A stretch of DNA of 7,057 bases from JAZLIL01 sp045617405 (GCA_045617405.1 JAZLIL010000187.1:1-7057); one strand, 5' to 3'; shown: positions 1-6,688, counted from the first letter of the stretch. Notes: a model not told the origin generated them from the letters alone. Numbers and translations are program-made.

Positions 1-941
1 TGCTTCTTCATATGAGCCTTTATACCTGAAAGATCCTTGAAAAACCATACATGGCGAAGCTGGTTAAGCTTGTCATGGCTGATAATCTCAACTGACATTG
101 CTTTTTTAATCTCTGCAAGATTATTTTCCGATGATGCAAGAACCGCAACACCGCCTCCGGGGAAGCTTATCTTGGATGTTGAAGCGAACTCGATTACGAG
201 ATCGGGATTTCCCGCCTTCGCACATTCGGAGAGGATTTCAAGAAGTGTATCACTTCTGTCTTCATATGCATCGTGAACACAGTAAGCGTTATCCCAGTAG
301 ATTCTGAAATCGGGGGCCGCCGGCTTAAGTGCCGCAAAACGCCTTACTGTATCGTCAGAGAAGGTATATCCCGTAGGATTCTGGTACTTCGGTATGCACC
401 AGATTCCCTTAATTGCCTCATCTTTTGAAACAAGCTCCTCTACCATGTCCATGTCCGGACCGTCGCAGGTCATGGGTACGCTGATCATCTCGATGCCAAA
501 GTACTCGGTGATTCTGAAATGCCTGTCATAACCGGGAACGGGACAGAGCCACTTTACCTTGTCAAGTCTGCACCACGGGGTCGACCCGTTAACGCCGTGT
601 GTGTAGGACCTTGAAATACAATCAAACATGATTGACAGACTTGAATTACCGTATACAAGAACATTCCCGGGTTTTACGCAAAGCATCTCGGCAAAAAGCT
701 TCCTTGCCTCCGGGATACCCTCAACAATACCGTAATTTCTGTAATCACCCGCTTCACCGACACATGCTGTGTCACCTTTCAGGACATCAAGAATCGGCAT
801 ACTGATGTCAACCTGCGCAAATGAGGGCTTTCCTCTCGACATGTCAAGCTTCAGACCAAGGCCGCACAGTTCATTATACTCCTTTTCAAGCTCACATTTA
901 AGTGCTTTCAGCTCTTCTTTGCTCATTTCCTCGTACTTCAT
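1..941 (-). CDS. PLP-dependent aminotransferase, aspartate-aminotransferase-like (3' end outside window)
   Basis: Partial gene reading leftward; 313 residues are visible and the C-terminus lies beyond base 1. It most resembles the MocR/AspT-type class I aminotransferase family (Pfam Asp_aminotransf), whose characterised members are cytosolic aspartate aminotransferases moving an amino group to 2-oxoglutarate. Seen in the sequence: an N-terminal LDMSRGKPS motif (residues 32-40) typical of this family, YGNSS at 97-101 in the cofactor phosphate-binding region, QNPTG at 187-191 (Asn188 faces the PLP ring oxygen in this fold), DNAY at 217-220 with the PLP-nitrogen Asp217, and STSKI at 254-258, where Lys257 should form the Schiff base, followed by a glycine-rich PGGG. 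No signal peptide or membrane segment. The ATG at 939-941 is supported by a strong GGAGGAA site 6-7 bases upstream. Substrate specificity cannot be settled from sequence. The family call is firm; the exact substrate is not. Confidence 0.9.
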   Translation of the reverse strand, partial: MKYEEMSKEELKALKCELEKEYNELCGLGLKLDMSRGKPSFAQVDISMPILDVLKGDTACVGEAGDYRNYGIVEGIPEARKLFAEMLCVKPGNVLVYGNSSLSIMFDCISRSYTHGVNGSTPWCRLDKVKWLCPVPGYDRHFRITEYFGIEMISVPMTCDGPDMDMVEELVSKDEAIKGIWCIPKYQNPTGYTFSDDTVRRFAALKPAAPDFRIYWDNAYCVHDAYEDRSDTLLEILSECAKAGNPDLVIEFASTSKISFPGGGVAVLASSENNLAEIKKAMSVEIISHDKLNQLRHVWFFKDLSGIKAHMKK

Positions 942-945
942 TACA

Positions 946-953
946 ATTCCTCC
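946..953 (-). promoter_or_regulatory. Ribosome binding site of the aminotransferase
   Basis: On the minus strand this reads GGAGGAAT, a strong Shine-Dalgarno match ending a few bases before the ATG at 941. It fixes the start codon. I could not find a convincing -35/-10 pair for this gene in the 110-base spacer, so its promoter is left unassigned. Confidence 0.8.
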
Positions 954-1001
954 TGTCAGAAAACAAATATATTCAAATCAACATAGAAGTTTATCTTCAT
1001 T

Positions 1002-1010
1002 TGTTATATA
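1002..1010 (+). promoter_or_regulatory. Possible extended -10 promoter of the MATE gene
   Basis: TG-T-TATATA gives an extended -10 element with five of six consensus bases, about 40 bases before the MATE start codon. An overlapping alternative is TATACT at 1007-1012. No good -35 hexamer sits 16-18 bases upstream, so this is only a candidate. The spacer is AT-rich, which makes chance matches likely. Confidence 0.3.
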
Positions 1011-1021
1011 CTGTTCTTATA

Positions 1022-1037
1022 TTGAAAACTTTTTCAA
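1022..1037 (+). repeat. Perfect inverted repeat, possible operator of the MATE gene
   Basis: TTGAAAA-CT-TTTTCAA: two perfect 7-base arms around a 2-base centre, lying 14 bases before the MATE start and just downstream of the candidate -10. This size and position suit a dimeric repressor of the TetR or MarR type, which often control efflux genes. No such regulator gene is in the window. As RNA, a 2-base loop is too tight, so a DNA site is the likelier reading. The arms are AT-rich, so chance is possible. Confidence 0.4.
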
Positions 1038-1051
1038 ATGAGGTTGTTACA

Positions 1052-2449
1052 ATGCTAAAACAAAACACGGATTTTTCACAGGGCAGCGTCTCAGGAAACA
1101 TCATCAGTCTTGCAATTCCCATGACGCTTGCACAGCTTGTGAATGTCCTTTACAACATAGTTGACAGAGTCTACATCGGACACATTCCCGAGGCTTCAAG
1201 CCTTGCTCTCACAGGAATCGGACTGTGCTTTCCGATTACCACGCTGATTCAGGGCTTTTCTGCTCTCTTCGGTCAGGGCGGCGCTCCTCTTTTCAACATG
1301 GCCCGAGGCGCCGGTGATTACAAACGCGCCGGGAAAATAATGGGCAACGTCTTTTCCATGATTGTAAGCTGCGGCCTGATTCTCACACTAATCTGCTATC
1401 TGATAAAGAAACCGCTTCTCTACGCATTCGGTGCGAGTGATGACACCTTTTTCTACGCCAACCAGTACCTTGAAATCTACCTCGTTGGACTTGTTTTTGT
1501 CATGATAACTCTTGGCATGAACCAGTTTATCAATTCTCAGGGTTTCGGACGAACGGGCATGTTCACCATCCTCATCGGTGCAATTCTCAACATCATCCTC
1601 GACCCCGTCTTCATCTTTGTACTCAACATGGGCGTCAGAGGAGCTGCAATTGCGACTGTCATCTCTCAGCTCGCCTCTGCCCTTTTCATCGTAAAATTCC
1701 TTACCGGCAAGAAGACCCTCATCAGGCTTTCCGCAACGGACATGAAGCTCGAGCTTCCTCTTGACGGCAAAATCTGTGCTCTTGGCACCAGCAACTTCGT
1801 CATGTCATTTACCACCTGCGCCGTTCAGGTTGTTTGCAACAAGACCCTGAGTGTCTTTGGCGGTGACCTCTATGTAGGTGTAATGACTGTCATTAACTCC
1901 GTCCGCGAAACACTTCTTCTTCCGATCAGCGGCCTTTCAAGTGCCTCGCCTCCCGTCATCAGCTTCAACTACGGAGCGAAGCTCTATGATCGTGTCAGAA
2001 AAGCAATTCTTTTCCAGACTCTTGTCGGTGTCATCTACACTGCTGTTGCCTGGCTGATTGTCTTCCTGCTTCCTTCTCAGATTGTCAGGATCTTCAACGA
2101 GGATCCCGCCCTGATTGAAGCCGCGGTTCCGTCGATGCACACCTACTTCTTCGGCTTCTTCATGATGTCGCTGCAGTTTTCCGGTCAGAACAGCTTTGTG
2201 GCACTTGGCAAGTCGAAATTTGCAATCTTCTTTTCACTTCTCCGGAAGGCCTTCATTGTAATTCCGCTCACTCTTCTGCTCCCCGGGATTGGTAATCTCG
2301 GTGTCAAAGGAGTCTTTCTTGCCGAGCCCATCTCGAACTTTGTCGGAGGTGCCGCATGCTTCATTACAATGATGATTACGGTCTTTCGCCAGCTTGCAAG
2401 AGAGGAACGTTCGCTTCAGGAAAGCGGTGATTTTCCTAAAAGCAACTGA
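1052..2449 (+). CDS. MATE family multidrug efflux transporter (MepA-like)
   Basis: Inner-membrane antiporter that exports drugs or organic cations in exchange for Na+ or H+. The 465-residue length fits the family (about 450-460). The protein is hydrophobic throughout with spacing that suits 12 membrane helices in two bundles. Family marks: an N-terminal amphipathic stretch then SLAIPMTLAQLVNVLYNIVD (19-38), a GRTGM loop (166-170), the LNIILDPVFIF segment (179-189, with the D-P pair typical of MATE), and SFNYGAK (304-310) in the second half, matching the family's NYGA motif. I chose the ATG at 1052 because GAGG lies 8 bases upstream and the protein begins with family-like sequence. An in-frame ATG at 902 would add 50 residues that antisense-overlap the neighbouring aminotransferase start and look unrelated to MATE. 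It diverges from the aminotransferase gene and converges on the kinase gene. A perfect inverted repeat just upstream may be its operator. Substrate unknown. Confidence 0.93.
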   Translation: MLKQNTDFSQGSVSGNIISLAIPMTLAQLVNVLYNIVDRVYIGHIPEASSLALTGIGLCFPITTLIQGFSALFGQGGAPLFNMARGAGDYKRAGKIMGNVFSMIVSCGLILTLICYLIKKPLLYAFGASDDTFFYANQYLEIYLVGLVFVMITLGMNQFINSQGFGRTGMFTILIGAILNIILDPVFIFVLNMGVRGAAIATVISQLASALFIVKFLTGKKTLIRLSATDMKLELPLDGKICALGTSNFVMSFTTCAVQVVCNKTLSVFGGDLYVGVMTVINSVRETLLLPISGLSSASPPVISFNYGAKLYDRVRKAILFQTLVGVIYTAVAWLIVFLLPSQIVRIFNEDPALIEAAVPSMHTYFFGFFMMSLQFSGQNSFVALGKSKFAIFFSLLRKAFIVIPLTLLLPGIGNLGVKGVFLAEPISNFVGGAACFITMMITVFRQLAREERSLQESGDFPKSN

Positions 2450-2517
2450 CCTTCAATGCTTTCAATCAGCACCTGTACATTTCAAAGCAGGACACAATTT
2501 TCAATAAGGTAAAATTC

Positions 2518-2562
2518 AAGGGCGTCAATTCCGAAAACATGAGTTTCCTGAATACGCCCCTT
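2518..2562. terminator. Hairpin between convergent genes, probable bidirectional terminator
   Basis: GGGCGT (2520-2525) pairs with ACGCCC (2554-2559). Inside it ATTC (2528-2531) pairs with GAAT (2550-2553), and GAA with TTC (2533-2535 with 2545-2547) continues the stem towards a small loop. Outside, AA (2518-2519) can pair with TT (2561-2562) past a bulged C. It sits between the MATE stop and the kinase stop, where both transcripts must end. The T tracts are weak: on the plus strand TTTGCGTTTCC, on the minus strand GAATTTTACC, the better of the two. Nothing else was recognised in the 149-base spacer 2450-2598. Confidence 0.55.
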
Positions 2563-2598
2563 TGCGTTTCCTATTAAATCACAAACACTATAGCAGTT

Positions 2599-5500
2599 TT
2601 ACTTCTTTTCTGCAAGACAATCATACAGTACATCAATTAACAGCTTCATGTCAATAGGCTTCGGTACATGAAAATTCATACCGCTGTTTAGAATCTGCCT
2701 TGTGTCCTCATCAAATGCATTGGCTGTCGTTGCAATTATCGGGATTGTCTTCGAGTCCTTTCTGCGGGAGTTTCTGATGTGCCTCGTTGCCTCAATGCCA
2801 TCCATAACAGGCATTCTTATATCCATAAGAACAGCATCATAATAATACACCCCGTGCTTTCTGTATGCTTCAAGAGCCTGCTGCCCGTCAAAGGCAAACT
2901 CGGGCTCCATTCCGATGTTCTGAAGCATAATACCGGCAATCTCGGAATTCAACTCATTATCCTCCACTACAAGAATACGCTTTCCCTTAAGGACTCCGAT
3001 GTCTTTTGCTTTCTCGATTTCCTCGTGCTTCTCCGGTGACTTGCCGATGGTCATGGGAACGGTAAAGTAGAATTTTGATCCTTGCCCTTCAGCGCTTTCA
3101 ACTTCGATGTTTCCGCCCATCAGTCTGACAATTCCGCTGCTTATCGGAAGACCGAGTCCCGTTCCGCCGTACTTGTTTGAAATGTAGCTGTTTGCCTGTT
3201 CAAACATTCCGAAAATCTTGTTCCTGTTCGAAGGATCGATTCCGATACCCGTGTCAGTAACCGTAAAGCAGACATACTCTCTGTCAATGCCATTTTCTTC
3301 ATCATGGTTCACTCTGACACTCTTGGCCGTAACGCTGATTTTTCCACCGACCGGTGTAAACTTAAGCGAATTTCCGATCAGGTTTGTGAGAACCTGATTG
3401 AGCTTCATCTTATCACATTTATAAAACTCATTCTGGACATCAAAATCAGTGATGAAGGTAAGTCCCTTCATCGAAGCTGCCGTTGCGTGAATCGCATACA
3501 GCTTCTCTTCAAGCTCCCTGATTGAGAAGTCCTCCTCGTAGAGTTCCATTCGCCCGCTCTCTATCCTCGACATATTAAGAATGTCGTTGATGATATCAAG
3601 CAGGAACGATGACGAATCCGAAATCTTCTTAAGACAGTCTTCTACCCTGCTTCTGTTATCAAGATTGTCAAGAGCAATCTTTGTCATTCCCATGATGGCA
3701 TTCATCGGCGTTCTGATCTCGTGGGACATCTTACTCAAAAATACTGTCTTCGCACGGCTCGCATTGTCGGCCTTCTCTTTCTGCAGATAAATTGAGATGA
3801 CCATCGAAAGCTCTTCATATATCTTAACTTCATCGGAGCTCCATGCCTCAAAATCGTCCTCAAGACCTATCTTATGGTAGCTGACTACTCCGACAATCCT
3901 TCCGTCAAGGAAATAGGGATAGAAAATACTTTTTGCAGGAATGGCGCCGATTGCACTGAAGAGAATCTCGTAGAGATATGGCGGAATCTGGTTCTCGTTC
4001 ATCTTGATGAAACGCTGTTCCTTCTCTCTAAACGAGAATATTCTCTCAAGTGCTTCACAGTCCTCTCTGCTCATGTAGCGCTCACCTATGATATCTGACG
4101 GTGTCTCGTCAAGCTGGCTCCAGACAAACGGAATCTCAAAGCAGAGATTGTCGGTGTCAAACAGCATGATTGCGATGTTGTCGAGCATAAACATGTGCCC
4201 GATGCGGTTAATCAGCTGAGTAACACTTGTCTTGATGTTTGACGAATTCTCGAGGAGGCTGTGTGCATAAGAAACAATCTCGTAAATGAAAATGTCCCTG
4301 TCCTTATCGATTGCCGCAAAATTCTCCTCGTCACTCACAGACGACGGTGCCGCCTCGTAGTAGAAAGAAAAGTACCTCTTGCCGAGTCTCTTCAGATTCT
4401 TGACAAGCTTGACGGCACGGTCAAGCATATCGTTGAAGGAGTAGCGTTTCTCCTGAAGAACAATTGCCGTCGAACAGGAAAGGTCTATGTCGAGTCTGAT
4501 TGCTGCATTAAGCGTACTGCACCGTTCCGTAATGGTCTTTGCGTACCAGCTGCAGTCCTCTCTTGAAACATTGAAAAAGTAGATACCGAATTCGTCGCCG
4601 CTGAAACGAAAGACAATGCTCTCGGATCCGGCTACATCTTTAATCATCTCTGCCATTTCAAAAAGCAGAAGATCGCCGTTTGAATAGCCGTACATCTCAT
4701 TGACGCGTTGGAAATCGTCCATGCTGATAAGGAACAAAGCGCCCTTATTTTCATGTTCGAACTTGTTCATGACACTCTCAACACGTTCTAATGCCGCACT
4801 TCTTGAATAGAGCTCTGTCAGCACATCGCACTGGGTTTCGATTGAGAGCATCCTCTCACGTTCCTTTTCGAACTGGAAATCGCTGATAGTTCCGACGGTC
4901 TTTCCCTTTTTACCCTCAATAGGAATGTATACACATGTCGACCTGACCCACTGCCTGATTCTTTCACCTTTAACGTAGGTATACTTTTCAAGCTCAATAG
5001 GCTCCTCCTTCTCACCGAGAAGGAACGAGATGAGCAGATCCATGTACTCAGGAGGAACAATCCTTCCGCTCTTAATGTTCTTTATGTAATCCTTTGTGAC
5101 ACTTGTTCCTTTACTATCATCTGAAGAACCGTATGTTACGACTCCCTTCTCATCATTTGCGGGTCCATACATGCTGATACAGTCAAGATCGATGTCATAC
5201 TCGAAAACAATGTCCTCGGTACTTCGAAGTGCCGTCCTGAACATTTCACTTTCACGCTCAAGCTCAAGCATTGAGGTTTTCATGTCATGACACTCCTGGA
5301 ATTCAATCTGATATATCTCGCTGCCACAATTGTCTTTTGTTTTTCTTAAAAATAAATGCAGCCATTTGAGTTCTCCGTAACCTGTTACAACCCTGCACTC
5401 AATACCTATACTCTCCCCGTAAACATAGAGACTTCTCATGGTACTTCTGTCATGGGCAAGATCGGGTTCGTGTACACAAAAAATGAGATTCTTACCATAA

Positions 5501-5694
5501 CGACGTACGAACTCCTCCTTAGTGTAGCCGAGGATTTTGTACGCAGCTCTGTTGGAACGGACAATCGTCATAAAAGAATCACCGCGCACATGAAAGATTC
5601 CGGTTTCGATGGAATCATATATCTGCTGGTAACTGTCTCTTTCTTCGGTTTTTCTTTCTTGTCTTCCGCCGGCACCGGCACGAAATTCATCCAT
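2599..5694 (-). CDS. Soluble hybrid sensor histidine kinase, PAS-PAS-GGDEF(degenerate)-GAF-HisKA-HATPase-REC
   Basis: A 1031-residue cytoplasmic signalling kinase with no membrane segment. Domains in order: PAS about 20-135; a second PAS-like region about 150-278; GGDEF-like about 286-445; GAF-like about 466-638; HisKA with SHEIRTP (657-663) and phospho-accepting His658; an ATP-binding domain with N box NLIGNSLKFTP (771-781), G1 box DTGIGID (814-820) and G2 box GGTGLGLPIS (843-852); and a C-terminal receiver with acidic Asp912, phospho-acceptor Asp958 in LMDIRMP, Thr989/990 and Lys1012. Kinase and receiver look intact, so autophosphorylation and His-to-Asp transfer are expected. The GGDEF part keeps SGDEF (365-369) and Asn332, but Ser324 sits where the first metal-binding Asp is expected and no RxxD inhibitory site precedes it, so cyclic-di-GMP synthesis is doubtful. 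There is no output domain and no Hpt domain, so a partner elsewhere is implied. The ATG at 5694 has AGAGGTGA four bases upstream. It probably shares a transcript with the PIN/NYN gene 56 bases upstream. Confidence 0.93.
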   Translation of the reverse strand: MDEFRAGAGGRQERKTEERDSYQQIYDSIETGIFHVRGDSFMTIVRSNRAAYKILGYTKEEFVRRYGKNLIFCVHEPDLAHDRSTMRSLYVYGESIGIECRVVTGYGELKWLHLFLRKTKDNCGSEIYQIEFQECHDMKTSMLELERESEMFRTALRSTEDIVFEYDIDLDCISMYGPANDEKGVVTYGSSDDSKGTSVTKDYIKNIKSGRIVPPEYMDLLISFLLGEKEEPIELEKYTYVKGERIRQWVRSTCVYIPIEGKKGKTVGTISDFQFEKERERMLSIETQCDVLTELYSRSAALERVESVMNKFEHENKGALFLISMDDFQRVNEMYGYSNGDLLLFEMAEMIKDVAGSESIVFRFSGDEFGIYFFNVSREDCSWYAKTITERCSTLNAAIRLDIDLSCSTAIVLQEKRYSFNDMLDRAVKLVKNLKRLGKRYFSFYYEAAPSSVSDEENFAAIDKDRDIFIYEIVSYAHSLLENSSNIKTSVTQLINRIGHMFMLDNIAIMLFDTDNLCFEIPFVWSQLDETPSDIIGERYMSREDCEALERIFSFREKEQRFIKMNENQIPPYLYEILFSAIGAIPAKSIFYPYFLDGRIVGVVSYHKIGLEDDFEAWSSDEVKIYEELSMVISIYLQKEKADNASRAKTVFLSKMSHEIRTPMNAIMGMTKIALDNLDNRSRVEDCLKKISDSSSFLLDIINDILNMSRIESGRMELYEEDFSIRELEEKLYAIHATAASMKGLTFITDFDVQNEFYKCDKMKLNQVLTNLIGNSLKFTPVGGKISVTAKSVRVNHDEENGIDREYVCFTVTDTGIGIDPSNRNKIFGMFEQANSYISNKYGGTGLGLPISSGIVRLMGGNIEVESAEGQGSKFYFTVPMTIGKSPEKHEEIEKAKDIGVLKGKRILVVEDNELNSEIAGIMLQNIGMEPEFAFDGQQALEAYRKHGVYYYDAVLMDIRMPVMDGIEATRHIRNSRRKDSKTIPIIATTANAFDEDTRQILNSGMNFHVPKPIDMKLLIDVLYDCLAEKK

Positions 5695-5698
5695 TGTA

Positions 5699-5706
5699 TC
5701 ACCTCT
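5699..5706 (-). promoter_or_regulatory. Ribosome binding site deciding the kinase start
   Basis: The minus strand reads AGAGGTGA, then TACA, then the ATG at 5694. This complements the 16S 3' end well over the GGTGA side. It supports the ATG at 5694 rather than the in-frame GTG at 5736, which lies at the edge of a hairpin loop and has no such site. Confidence 0.75.
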
Positions 5707-5717
5707 CAATGGCAAAG

Positions 5718-5745
5718 GAAACTGTTGCAGCAGCACAACAGTTTC
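5718..5745 (-). terminator. Perfect 10-bp hairpin between the PIN/NYN gene and the kinase gene
   Basis: GAAACTGTTG (5718-5727) and CAACAGTTTC (5736-5745) are exact reverse complements around an 8-base loop made of CAG repeats. On the transcribed minus strand the stem is followed by CTTTGCC, so the U tract is poor. It begins 5 bases after the PIN/NYN stop codon and ends 11 bases before the kinase ribosome binding site. It could be a leaky terminator, a 3' end that protects the upstream message, or a processing or attenuation site that sets kinase level. The hairpin is certain as sequence; its role is inferred. Confidence 0.55.
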
Positions 5746-5750
5746 ATTCG

Positions 5751-6524
5751 TTATGATATGGATTTCTTCATTTTTTCAAAGTACAGCTGAACGAGATTAT
5801 ATAAGGCCTCTCCTTCTTCATTTCCGTACTTCTCATACAGGAATTTCTTGTACTCCCGTCTGGTTGAGGAATTCACGATTCCTTCATGAATGCCTTCCGC
5901 ATAAACTTCAAGAACATTTCTTGACAGCTTCTTCGATAAAATGTCAAAAATGTAACCATAGGGACCCGAATCACTTTTCGGACGCTCTTCCAAAGACGGT
6001 TCAATCCCTGACGCAGCCTCGTTTGACACCGGTTTCTCCTTTGCCTTTTTTGACCTTGAATAACGGCGTTTTGCATCAGGCTGCGTTTTCTTTTCTTCCG
6101 CAGGCGAAGCCGCCTGCAACGGCTTTGCCTCCTCAGTCAATGCAACTTTTGGCAACGAACTGATAATTGCCGGATACTGCCCGACAGTCATCCCGTAGTC
6201 AGAGAAATAGTCCCTGCAAAAATTGACCGCAGACCTGAATCCGTGGTCATGACTGATGACATAAAAATCACCGGTCTTTTCACGTTCAATCATTGCCCCA
6301 AGCATCGCAACTATCTGGAAATCCATAGCATTTGAGCCGGTTGTGTTGATCTTGATGAAAGATACCCTTGCTTTGCTGCTGTTGATGCTTTCAAGGGCCG
6401 GAATTGTAAGTGAATTTGCATTGTCACTGTAGAAAATGTGAACAAAATCGCTTTCATCAAGAGACACAATCCCCTCGAGACCTGCGCTGCGGACATTCTC
6501 GAGATCAATAAAATAATGTCTCAT
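5751..6524 (-). CDS. PIN/NYN-like nuclease domain protein with helical C-terminal region
   Basis: A 257-residue soluble protein. Residues 1 to about 125 look like the PIN-like/NYN fold, a metal-dependent RNase scaffold: the first strand gives HYFIDLENV with Asp7, Glu9 and Asn10; FYSDNA holds Asp34; GSNAMDFQI holds Asp68; and YVISHDHGF holds Asp93. These four Asp positions match the acidic pocket expected in this fold, so metal binding and RNA cleavage are plausible but not shown. Residues about 131-187 are a charged, Lys/Glu/Pro/Ser-rich linker without predicted fold, including the basic run KRRYSRSKKAKEK (152-164) that could touch nucleic acid. Residues about 188-257 look helical (EYKKFLYEKYG, then LYNLVQLYFEKM) and may be a separate conserved module. 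The ATG at 6524 is preceded by GGAAGGAAG at a slightly long spacing and by a good promoter. It is the first gene of a probable two-gene transcript with the hybrid kinase. RNA target and physiological role are unknown. Confidence 0.75.
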   Translation of the reverse strand: MRHYFIDLENVRSAGLEGIVSLDESDFVHIFYSDNANSLTIPALESINSSKARVSFIKINTTGSNAMDFQIVAMLGAMIEREKTGDFYVISHDHGFRSAVNFCRDYFSDYGMTVGQYPAIISSLPKVALTEEAKPLQAASPAEEKKTQPDAKRRYSRSKKAKEKPVSNEAASGIEPSLEERPKSDSGPYGYIFDILSKKLSRNVLEVYAEGIHEGIVNSSTRREYKKFLYEKYGNEEGEALYNLVQLYFEKMKKSIS

Positions 6525-6573
6525 ACACTATGCTTCCTTCCCGAGACATATATACACATATGACTCATTTTAT

Positions 6574-6602
6574 ATGATAATAGTATACCTATCTTTTGTC
6601 AA
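6574..6602 (-). promoter_or_regulatory. Sigma-A type promoter for the PIN/NYN gene and kinase
   Basis: On the minus strand a perfect -35 TTGACA (6597-6602) is followed by exactly 17 bases and a -10 TATCAT (6574-6579, five of six). Transcription would start near 6567, leaving a leader of about 43 bases before the ATG at 6524. This is the strongest promoter match in the window. It is the only evident promoter for the kinase gene too. Confidence 0.75.
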
Positions 6603-6614
6603 CTTTAATGCCTC

Positions 6615-6643
6615 TTTACTTTCAGACCGTTAAATGGTACAAT
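6615..6643 (+). promoter_or_regulatory. Sigma-A type promoter for nfo
   Basis: TTTACT (6615-6620, four of six) is followed by 17 bases and TACAAT (6638-6643, five of six), with an upstream TG at 6635-6636 making an extended -10. Transcription would start near 6650, about 39 bases before the nfo ATG. It lies back to back with the leftward promoter; the two -35 boxes are about 12 bases apart. Confidence 0.65.
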
Positions 6644-6650
6644 AAACAGT

Positions 6651-6669
6651 CGGTGAACGATGTTAACCG
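6651..6669 (+). repeat. Imperfect inverted repeat in the nfo leader
   Basis: CGGTGAAC-GAT-GTTAACCG: 8-base arms with seven matches around a 3-base centre, starting at about the predicted transcript start and ending just before the nfo ribosome binding site. It could be an operator or a small leader hairpin. The half-site GAAC recalls the Firmicute LexA box, but the spacing does not fit it. Confidence 0.35.
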
Positions 6670-6672
6670 TTG

Positions 6673-6680
6673 AAGGAGGA
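6673..6680 (+). promoter_or_regulatory. Ribosome binding site of nfo
   Basis: AAGGAGGA lies 8 bases before the ATG at 6689, a near-perfect Shine-Dalgarno sequence at normal spacing. It fixes the nfo start. Confidence 0.85.
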
Positions 6681-6688
6681 CACACTTT

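Noticed and set aside
902..1051. N-terminal extension of the MATE protein from an in-frame ATG at 902
   Set aside because: The extra 50 residues do not look like MATE sequence, overlap the opposite-strand aminotransferase start, and the ATG at 1052 has a suitable ribosome binding site and a family-like N-terminus.
5695..5736. In-frame GTG at 5736 as the kinase start
   Set aside because: It lies at the edge of the hairpin loop without a ribosome binding site, while the ATG at 5694 has AGAGGTGA four bases upstream.
5356..5790. Opposite-strand open frame of 144 codons across the kinase start
   Set aside because: It is antisense to the well-supported kinase and PIN/NYN genes, its product resembles no known family, and no clear ribosome binding site precedes it.
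5753..6163. Opposite-strand open frame of 136 codons over the PIN/NYN gene
   Set aside because: It mirrors the coding strand of a gene with clear domain motifs; its product looks like random antisense sequence.
2599..6524. Known defence or toxin-antitoxin system built on the PIN-like protein
   Set aside because: There is no small antitoxin partner, the protein is larger than VapC-type toxins, the neighbours are housekeeping or signalling genes, and no mobile-element signs are present.
6541..6560. AT-rich near-palindrome CATAT-ATACAC-ATATG in the PIN/NYN leader
   Set aside because: Only 5-base arms of alternating A and T in an AT-rich spacer; expected by chance.
6651..6669. LexA (SOS) box ahead of nfo
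   Set aside because: The Firmicute box needs GAAC-N4-GTTC. Here GAAC is followed by a 3-base gap and GTTA, so both spacing and right half-site fail.
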